Shown piece by piece: positions 1-5,132 of a DNA stretch of 5,132 bases. The stretch comes from JBFJWU01 sp041623475 [NCBI: bacterium]. GTDB lineage: Bacteria; J088. Each line of letters starts with the position of its first letter. Positions within the stretch are counted from its first letter, which is position 1. Made by a program: the position numbers and the translations under genes. The stretch is taken from the NCBI GenBank assembly GCA_041623475.1, contig JBFJWU010000265.1, positions 1 to 5,132 on the forward strand. The letters are read 5' to 3'. The notes beneath the pieces were generated by a model, which saw nothing but the letters and a program-made list of their open reading frames with translations, searched no databases and was not told the origin of the DNA.

Positions 1-3000
1 CAGCAACCCGTTTTCGCTAACGGTAGAACCTGGGGACGGTCACAAATATATCGCAATGTTCCTGTACGACGAATCAGGCAATGTCGGGGGCCCATATACA
101 ACCGAAATCACCCTGGATACGGGCGGTGGCAGCGGTGCCGTGACCTACCCGCCCAACCAGAGCGCAGATTCAGTATTCCCGGCCGCCGTCAGTGGTACGG
201 CATTCGATCCGATGCCAAGCGCCGGACCGATTACACGGGTGGAAATCTCGATATTTGACGCCAACAGCGGGCGCTATTGGGATGGTGCGCAGTTCTTCCC
301 GCTGGTCCCCATCTGGAACCTGGCAACCGGCACCGACAATTGGACCCTGGGTGGACTGGCGGCACAAAGCGGCGTCACGACGTATACCGTTACCGGTCGC
401 GCATTTGACCAGCTTGGCCAGTTCGACACGTTTGCGTCGAGCTTTACGCTGGATACGCAGCCACCGGCAGGTTCGATCACGTTGCCTGCGGGGGCAGCCA
501 TCAATTCGATGCCACCGGTCTTCGCTGGCACAGCAACCGACTTTGCCGGATCTGGTGTTGCCCAACTGACCCTGTACATTCAGGACCAGACGACCGGTTT
601 CTGGTGGGATGGAATTGCGTGGCAAGCGGGCCTGACGGCCGCCGGGAACCCGGTTTACGATCCGGTTGCAGCGACCTGGACGTACGCCACGCCACCGACT
701 GGCCCGGACTCGGATTTCGCAATCGATCTGGATATTACGGACGCGGCGGGATTAACTGCTTCGGCAACTCAGGTCGTTTTCACACTTGACACGACTCCCC
801 CTTCGGTGGTCGAGGTCCGGACAACGAAAGTGAACGGCGCATATACAATTGGCGAGTCAATTACGATCGAAGTTGTTTTTGACGAAGTTGTCAGCGTCGG
901 CGGCGTGCCGTTGCTGGAACTGGAAACCGGCGGCACGGACGAGAGCGTCTCCTATTCAGGCGGCGATGGAACGGCTGTACTAACGTTCGACTATATCGTC
1001 GCCGCGGGCAATCATAATCCAGATTTGGACTATACAGGCGTCAACGCGCTGACGCTGAACGGCGGATCAATTCGTGATGCAGCGTTGAACAACGCCGACT
1101 TGGTGCTGGCCCCGCCCAATGCCTTGAACTCCATCAGTGATGACAAAGAGATCTATATTGACACGGTCGAACCAACGACAACACTCGACGGCAATCCGCC
1201 AGATCCGGACAGCAACGCCAACGCAAACTTCACATTTTCGGGCGGTGACAGCGAATCTGGCCTTGGCGGTTTTGAATGCCGGCTGGACGGTGGCGGCTGG
1301 TCGCCTTGCACGTCACCCCATAACGAGTTCGGGCTGTCAGACGGTCCTCACAACTTTGACATTCGTGCAGTCGATAACGCCGGCAATGTTGATTCGGCGC
1401 CGGCAACTTATGGCTGGACGGTAGATACCCTGGCACCGACGGCGACAATCGACAGCAACCCACCTGACCCCACCAGCGATTCGACGCCAACATTCACGTT
1501 TTCCGGCAACGATTTCACCGGTTCGGGCATTGACTATTTCGAATGTCAGGTGGATGGCGGTGGGTTCAGTACCTGCACAACGCCTCACACAACCGCAGCA
1601 CTGGGCGATGGGCCCCATACATTTGATGTCCGTGCTGTTGACAACGCCGGAAATGTCAGCGCAACCGACTCGTACGCCTGGACGCAGGACACGTCCGCAC
1701 CTGACACGTTGATCGACAGTTCACCCCCAGCCGTGACGACTGCGCTGGTGGGTAATTTCACGTTCTCGTGCAGCGAAGCGTCGTGCACGTTTGAGTGCCA
1801 GGTCAATGGTGGCGGCTGGTCTGGATGCACTTCGCCCCACGCGACAGCACCATTGACCTGGGGGACCCAGGTTTTCGATGTCCGCGCGATTGACGATGCG
1901 CTGAATGTTGACCCGACCCCGGCATCTTACGCCTGGAACATTACTGACCAATTGGTGAACATCTCTGCCGTCATCCTGAACTATGGCTTCAACCTGACCA
2001 ACCAGGTCATCACACCAATGACGGTGACGGCGACGGTCAATGCGTTTGAAATGCGGGTCACCGGCGACGTCGACATGCCAGCGTCGTGGAATCCGTTTAC
2101 GTCTGCTACGGTTGTAACACTGACCAGCCAACCGGCAACATTCGTTGCGGATTTCAGTACTATTGCGGAGTCGGACGACATCCGGGGTCTGGCCGTGCAG
2201 GCGGACGGAAAATACGTGTTCACCGGTCGCGCCTACAACGGCACCAATGACGATGTGATCGTCGGAAGACTGGGGACCAACTTTGTTCTGGACGCTACCT
2301 TTGCGACCGCAGGTACACGCTCCGAAAACTACCTGGGCGTTGATGTTGGCGAGGACATCCTTGTCCAACCGGATCAAAAGATTGTTGTCGTCGGTTACAC
2401 CAACGGCGGCAATTCAGATGTCTTCATATCCAGGTACCTGCAAAACGGACAACCGGACACAAGTTTCGGGACTCAGGGAACAACGGTCGTGGATCTCGGT
2501 GGAACAGCTGATCAGGCGTACGCGGTCACGATCGATACATCCAACAACCTGTATGTGGCTGGCAGCCGTAATAACGATGGATTCCTGATGCGCTTCACAC
2601 CAGGTGGCGTATCTGACGGCACGTTTGGGGTCGCAACACTGGACTTCCTTGCGAATCCCGATTCGTTCCGCGACGTGGAGATGGATGGCTCCGGCAATAT
2701 TGTTGTTGCCGGATATGGCGGCAGTGGCCCCGCTAACAGGGATTTCATTGCAGCCCGATACTTATCAACTGGATCACTGGATGGCACGTTCGGAGCACTG
2801 GGTGTTACCTCTGTCCCGTTCGGCCCTGGACTGGACGAACCCAGATCCCTCATCGTCCAACCGGATGGCAAACTGGTCCTTGCCGGTTGGTCAAGTTTTG
2901 CCGGAGGGCGCCAATTCGCCGTGGCCCGCCTGGATGGTTCCGGCACCCTGGACCCGGCATTCGGAACCGCGGGAACAGTCACTACGCAATTTCCTGGCAA

Positions 3001-5132
3001 TGATGCCCGGATTTGGGACGCTGCCTTGACTGGCAACGGTGATATCATCGGTACCGGATCCGCCATTATTTCCGGTACTCTCACTGAAGCGTACGTCGCG
3101 CGCTACACATCAACGGGCATTACGGATACGTCATTCGGCAATGCCGGCACACGCCACGTCGACGTTTCACCCAATCGCGGGTCGATCGGTTATCAGATTG
3201 AAATCCTGCCGGACAACCGAATGGTACTCGGCCATATCGTGACAGATGGACTTGCGGCATTCGATTGGAATACGGGCCTGTCCCGCCTGACTCCGTCTGG
3301 CCGCCTGGACAATGGCGACGGCTGGAAAACGGTGTGGGTCACCGCCCGTACCAGCGGGCTGCTGGAAAGCGATCCGGTCAGCGACACGGTCATCCTGGAT
3401 ACGACAGCGCCATTCGCACCAACCAATGTGACCGCGTTCGAAGGTTCAATCAACCTGTCCTGGGACGGCCCGGTTGATGCGGTGTCGTACCTGATTTACT
3501 ACGACACGGACGGGCCCGGACCGCCGTATGACGGCACGATCGCCAACGAAGGGCCCAGCCCGATCCAGGTGGGCAATGTTGGTTCATTCGTCCTGACCGG
3601 CATCCCCGATGGTGTGCTGCACTACCTGTCGGTTCGGGCGGTGGACGCGGCGGGCAACATCAGTCCCTACTCGCAACAGGTAACCCTGCTGACATCGGTA
3701 CAGGCGCCGGACCTGTATGCGGTCACAGCCGAAGCGGGCTTGCCGGTGGTCAACTACACAGCCGTTACCCTGGCGACATTTGCGTCCGCGGATGCGGTCA
3801 CCATGACGATTACTGGTGGTCTGTCACCTGTATACTCCGGAGCGTTTACGGCGCTGACCACCATCACCCTGTCTCCCGGCGATGGGTACAAACACCTGTA
3901 TGTGACGGTCTACGACATTGACAGTGATGCGTCCCTGACCGTAAGTGACACGATCCTGCTGGACCAGACCGGACCCGCCGTCGATGTCACCACACCGACT
4001 GATACCAGCACTGTGGCGGTAATGCCCAGCACCATTTCCGGAACCGCCCTGGATTCCCTGACCGGCACAACTCTGGTCGAAGTCAGCATCTACAGCAATG
4101 GGGATGGCTTCTACTGGAGCGGATCCGCGTTCGATATGCTTGGCGAAACCCGATTCAACGCGACGGGGACAAACAACTGGCTATGGAACCAGGCCCTGTC
4201 CGGTGGCGACGGGACATATACCATCCGGGCGTATGCGACCGATGACGCTGGCAACCAAACGACTGACGTGTCCCTGTTTACGCTGGACACGTTGCCACCA
4301 ACCTGCGGCACTTGCTTCCAGATCGAATCGTCCGGGTCGCCTGTTCAATACGTCAACCAGATTACGGTCGAGCCCGGCTCGGCCGGTGTCACCGACCCGA
4401 CCCTGCCCATCCTGGTCATGTACAGCGGCAATATTACGGATCCGTTCAAGGATTCCTGGGTACCATTTGGCAGCATCACCAACCTGCATACCACTGGCGG
4501 CGAAGGCATCAAAACGATTACCGCCCGCTACCAGGATGGTGTCGGCAACCTGACAGGCATTTACAGCGACGCGGTTACATTGGACCAGACGGCCCCGTCT
4601 GCGGCAGTAACGTTCCCGGCCAGCGGATCGTTTGTCAACACATTGACACCCTTCTTTTATGGCACAGCAACAGACACCGGGGGCAGTGGCCTGGATCCCC
4701 TGACGTCGATCCACGTGTATGTCGAGAACACCAGCCAGGGTGAATGCTACAGCGGCTTCTGGCAGCCGTCGCCGTGTACAGGCGATTCCGGAGTTGGCAC
4801 ATTCGCCCCCGGCCCCAACACCTGGACGGCCAGCGCACCCGCCGGCGCCCAGGACGGCGTGTTCCAGATTGGTGTCGATGCAATCGACCGGGCGGGAAAT
4901 ATCTCGACCATATTCAATATCCAGGTCACTCTCGATACTGTCACCCCGGCACTCAACGCCGTGACGGTTGCTAACGGTGCCTCGATCGTGATCACGACCT
5001 ACACCGACCTGGACCAGGTCCGGACGGTCACGCGCGACACCGGGGTCGTGATCACGCGCACCTACGACGCCGCGGGTCGCGTCAAGACGATCACCAGCAA
5101 CCAGGGAGGCGTCACCACCTACGAGTACGACA
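1..5132 (+). CDS. Giant modular Ig-like / beta-propeller / RHS-repeat surface protein (partial, both ends missing)
   Basis: Frame 2 reads 1,710 consecutive sense codons, from SNPFSLTVEPGDG at base 2 to TTYEYD at 5131, so the gene runs off both edges. The product is almost entirely predicted beta: Ig-like modules, a seven-repeat delta-60 propeller, one fibronectin-III-like domain, and YD repeats at the end. It is rich in Thr, Ser, Gly, Asp and Asn, poor in Lys, and has no evident membrane segment or enzymatic motif. The twelve cysteines occur in pairs within modules. These traits fit an exported cell-surface or secreted protein; a signal peptide would lie upstream of the window. RHS/YD proteins are often large surface proteins, and many carry a C-terminal toxin, but that end is not visible. 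Reading frame and modular type are certain enough; the biological role (adhesin, contact-dependent toxin or other) is inferred. Confidence 0.93.
2..121 (+). other. C-terminal part of an Ig-like module (type F, copy 0)
   Basis: Residues 1-40. The stretch LTVEPGDGHKYIAMFLYDES followed by GN and ending ITLDT matches the second half of other modules in this protein, such as LSPGDGYKHLYVTVYD...ILLDQT at residues 1292-1323 and GGEGIKTITARYQDGVGN...TLDQT near 1530. The shared pattern is (P/G)G-(D/E)-G-x-K-x-(I/L)-x-(V/A)-x-(F/Y)-D followed by a final strand and LD(Q)T. The first half of the domain lies before the window. Such Ig-like folds act as spacers or adhesive units; no specific ligand can be named. 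Confidence 0.7.
122..457 (+). other. Ig-like module with YWDG aromatic signature (type B, copy 1)
   Basis: Residues 41-152. A Gly-rich linker (TGGGSG) leads to VSGTAFDP, then ITRVEISIFDANSGRYWDG, TDNWTLGG, a VTTYTVTGRAFDQLGQ strand and the closing FTLDT. The order SGTAxD, VEISI, (F/Y)W(D/S)G, NW, YxxxxxAxD, LDT recurs at residues 1324-1430. It is a bacterial Ig-like repeat common in long surface proteins. No catalytic or metal-binding motif is seen. The domain call rests on internal repetition and on the all-beta pattern. Confidence 0.7.
458..793 (+). other. Ig-like module with WWDG signature (type B, copy 2)
   Basis: Residues 153-264. It begins QPPAGSITLPAGA and continues with FAGTATDFAGSGVAQLTLYI, GFWWDGIAW, a TWTY strand, FAIDLDITDAAG and FTLDT. 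It has the same architecture and exactly the same length (112 residues) as the preceding module, indicating an internal duplication, although only the framework residues are conserved (GTAxD, WDG, W, DxxG, LDT). It probably serves as a stalk segment outside the cell. Confidence 0.7.
794..1165 (+). other. Long adhesin-type all-beta module (type D)
   Basis: Residues 265-388, about 124 residues and the longest single Ig-like unit here. Motifs in order: TPPSVVEV, AYTIGESITIEVVFDEVV, GGVPLLELETGG, YSGGDGTAVLTFDYIV, LDYTGVNALTLNGGSIRDAA, and the end IYIDT. This series (YxxGExIxIxVxF, GxPxLxLxxGG, GTxxLxFxYxV, LDY...LxLNGGxIxDxA) is a recurrent Ig-like repeat of very large bacterial surface proteins, usually of unassigned ligand. 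It occurs once in this window. Confidence 0.75.
1166..1429 (+). repeat. Cys-pair Ig-like repeat E, copy 1
   Basis: Residues 389-476, 88 residues. It runs from NPPDPDS through FTFSGGD, GGFECRLDGGGWSPCTSPH, DGPHNFDIRAVDNAGNV to GWTVDT. The unit belongs to a widespread bacterial repeat recognised by FEC-x-(L/V)-D-G-G-x(3)-C-T-(S/T)-P and by G-x-H-x-F-x-(V/I)-R-A-x-D-x-A-G-N. C426 and C436 are spaced to form an intradomain disulfide. First of three tandem copies. Confidence 0.82.
1430..1693 (+). repeat. Cys-pair Ig-like repeat E, copy 2
   Basis: Residues 477-564, again 88 residues. It has NPPDPTS, FTFSGND, YFECQVDGGGFSTCTTPH, GPHTFDVRAVDNAGNV and AWTQDT. C515 and C525 keep the same ten-residue offset as in copy 1. 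Two one-residue length differences between the copies cancel out. Within the identical AVDNAGNV segment, five of eight codons differ at the third base between the copies, so the duplication is old and maintained at protein level. Confidence 0.82.
1694..1948 (+). repeat. Cys-pair Ig-like repeat E, copy 3 (diverged, extra cysteines)
   Basis: Residues 565-649, 85 residues. It keeps FECQVNGGGWSGCTSPH, FDVRAIDDALNV and a final SYAWN strand, but GPHTF has become GTQVF and AGN has become ALN. It adds two cysteines in FSCSEASCTFEC (C590, C595) ahead of the conserved pair C599 and C609. The usual D-T-x-x-P end is replaced by ITDQL. Divergence of the last copy of a tandem array is common. Four cysteines could form two disulfides. 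Confidence 0.78.
1949..2131 (+). other. First half of a split Ig-like module (type F, copy 1)
   Basis: Residues 650-710. The strands ITPMTVTATVNAFEMRVTGD, ASWNPF and ATVVTLTSQ match the first half of the F-type module seen whole at 1431-1530 (ILVMYSGN, DSWVPF, GSITNLHTT) and at 1232-1323 (AVTMTITGG, SGAF, LTTITLS). The expected next element, (P/G)G(D/E)G-x-K, is absent here and appears only after the propeller, at residue 1104. The domain is therefore interrupted rather than truncated. Confidence 0.62.
2132..3310 (+). repeat. Seven delta-60 (DUF5122-like) repeats, probable beta-propeller
   Basis: Residues 711-1103, 393 residues, split into seven repeats of 62, 55, 51, 57, 57, 58 and 53 residues. 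The blade consensus is LxVQPDGKxVVxGY, then (A/S)RxxxxGxxDxxFGxxGT. Clear examples are ILVQPDQKIVVVGY, LIVQPDGKLVLAGW, VARLDGSGTLDPAFGTAGT and VARYTSTGITDTSFGNAGT. Blade 3 (2483-2635) is short and lacks the last Gly-Thr. Blade 7 (3152-3310) ends RLTPSGRLD without the FG part. Blade 1 starts at the FVADF strand, so the N- and C-terminal pieces may complete one blade and close the ring. Delta-60 proteins are predicted propellers of unknown function; none of the seven repeats shows an active site. Confidence 0.88.
3311..3403 (+). other. Second half of the split Ig-like module (type F, copy 1)
   Basis: Residues 1104-1134. NGDGWKTVWVTARTSG followed by VSDTVILDT matches the second half of uninterrupted F modules: PGDGYKHLYVTVYD with VSDTILLDQT, and GEGIKTITARYQDG with YSDAVTLDQT. 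It directly follows the last delta-60 repeat with no linker, and it is too short to be an Ig domain alone. It most likely pairs with residues 650-710. Confidence 0.65.
3404..3694 (+). other. Fibronectin type III-like domain
   Basis: Residues 1135-1231, about 97 residues, the usual Fn3 size. It starts TAPFAPTNVTAFEG, has INLSWDGPVDAVSYLIYYDT (a W in strand B, then a Y-x-I-Y-Y strand), and ends FVLTGIPDGVLHYLSVRAVDAAGNIS, matching the Fn3 pattern L-x-G-L-x-x-x-x-x-Y-x-x-x-V-x-A-x-D-x-x-G-N-x-S. Fn3 domains of bacterial secreted proteins are usually spacers. It is the only Fn3 in the window. Confidence 0.8.
3695..3970 (+). other. Ig-like module (type F, copy 2, uninterrupted)
   Basis: Residues 1232-1323. 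AVTLATFASADAVTMTITGG, a short SGAFTALTTITLS strand, PGDGYKHLYVTVYD and SDTILLDQT give the complete F-type order with no insertion between the TITLS strand and the GDG turn. This copy is a reference for the split module at 650-710 plus 1104-1134. The linker is DQTGP rather than DTxxP. Confidence 0.68.
3971..4291 (+). other. Ig-like module with YWSG signature (type B, copy 3)
   Basis: Residues 1324-1430. VDVTTPTD, ISGTALDSLTG, LVEVSIYSNGDGFYWSGSAF, TNNWLWN, YTIRAYATDDAGN and LFTLDT reproduce the motif order of the module at residues 41-152. The YWSG position replaces YWDG. It follows an F-type module directly, giving an F-B pair. Confidence 0.72.
4292..4591 (+). other. Ig-like module (type F, copy 3)
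   Basis: Residues 1431-1530. It opens with a close cysteine pair, TCGTC (C1435, C1438), that other F copies lack. It continues with VNQITVEPG, LPILVMYSGN, DSWVPFGSITN, GGEGIKTITARYQDGVGN and SDAVTLDQT. The SWVPF segment parallels SWNPF in the split copy at about residue 693. The C-x-x-C pair could be a small disulfide loop; no redox-enzyme context is visible. Confidence 0.68.
4592..4939 (+). other. Ig-like module (type B, copy 4) adjoining the RHS region
   Basis: Residues 1531-1646. VTFPASGSFVN, FFYGTATDTGGSGLDPLTSI, VYVENTSQGECYSGFW, CTGD, NTWTASAPAG, VFQIGVDAIDRAGN and VTLDT follow the B-type order. C1582 and C1592 (C-x9-C) are the only cysteine pair among the B modules. This is the last Ig-like unit before the YD repeats and probably links the stalk to the RHS part. 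Confidence 0.7.
4940..5131 (+). repeat. Start of RHS / YD-repeat region
   Basis: Residues 1647-1710. After a short linker (VTPALNAVTVANG) come VITTYTDLDQVRTVTRDTG, VITRTYDAAGRVKTITSN and VTTYEYD. TYDAAGRVxxIT and TTYEYD are hallmark YD-repeat sequences of the RHS family; the aligned tyrosines are at 1667, 1688 and 1707, a period of about 20. In RHS proteins, long YD arrays fold into a beta-cage that can enclose a C-terminal polymorphic domain. Only about two and a half repeats fit here; the array probably continues beyond the window. Codon third positions from base 4982 on are almost all G or C, unlike the stalk. Confidence 0.85.

Noticed and set aside
192-569. Forward open frames in other phases, such as 192-569, 2604-3029, 4098-4553 and 4312-4743
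   Set aside because: They overlap the main frame, whose domain signatures are continuous through these regions. Their products are low-complexity Arg/Ser/Pro-rich shadows.
1721-2377. Long reverse-strand open frame of 218 codons, and a similar one at 2512-3084
   Set aside because: Both lie antisense to the continuous delta-60/Ig coding frame, have Arg/Pro-rich or otherwise atypical composition and no recognisable domain. They arise because the forward frame rarely produces reverse-strand stops at this GC content.
2132-3310. Reading the propeller as NHL or WD40 repeats
   Set aside because: The VQPDGKxVVxGY and GxxDxxFGxxGT motifs are specific to delta-60 (DUF5122) repeats; WD dipeptides and NHL signatures are absent.
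1949-3403. A frameshift or assembly join as the cause of the split Ig module
   Set aside because: The frame is unbroken across both edges, the insert is a whole number of propeller blades, and codon use is similar on each side. A domain insertion explains it better, although a genome-level assembly check was not possible.
4304-4315. C-x-x-C (TCGTC) as a thioredoxin-like or metal-binding site
   Set aside because: It sits at the edge of an Ig-like spacer with no thioredoxin fold or further ligands; a structural disulfide is simpler.
1-5132. CRISPR array, tRNA/rRNA, mobile element or intergenic regulatory region
   Set aside because: The coding frame fills the window. The repeats are protein-level, 50-120 residues long with diverged DNA, with no regular short repeat-spacer pattern, RNA-like fold or transposase sequence.

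Overview
The window lies entirely inside one protein-coding gene. Forward frame 2 (first complete codon at base 2, last at 5129-5131) stays open for all 1,710 codons. It has no stop, and neither the true start nor the true end is present. No RNA gene, promoter, terminator, insertion sequence, CRISPR array or second gene can be supported. The fragment has no recognisable enzyme domain. It reads as the stalk of a giant secreted or surface protein that ends by entering an RHS/YD-repeat region.

Layout, in residues of the fragment: end of an Ig-like module (1-40); two related Ig-like modules with a YW/WW-aromatic signature (41-152, 153-264); a longer all-beta adhesin-type module (265-388); three tandem Cys-pair modules of the FEC...C / GPHxFDVRAVDNAGN type (389-649); the first half of an Ig-like module (650-710); seven delta-60 (DUF5122-like) repeats forming a probable seven-bladed beta-propeller (711-1103); the second half of the split Ig-like module (1104-1134); a fibronectin-III-like domain (1135-1231); two alternating pairs of Ig-like modules (1232-1430 and 1431-1646); and the first YD (RHS) repeats (1647-1710). 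Most modules end in a D-T/Q-x-x-P linker.

Three points stand out. The propeller appears to be inserted into a loop of an Ig-like domain whose two halves match uninterrupted copies elsewhere in the protein. Third-position GC jumps from about 68% to 96% where the YD repeats begin, suggesting that stalk and RHS part have different histories. All twelve cysteines fall in even numbers per module, as expected for an exported, disulfide-bonded protein.

The organism is a bacterium with moderately high GC. Delta-60 repeats with RHS repeats and long Ig stalks suit environmental Gram-negatives (Proteobacteria and relatives), but nothing here fixes the taxon. By family knowledge, the missing downstream part should hold an RHS cage and possibly a variable C-terminal toxin; that is inference.
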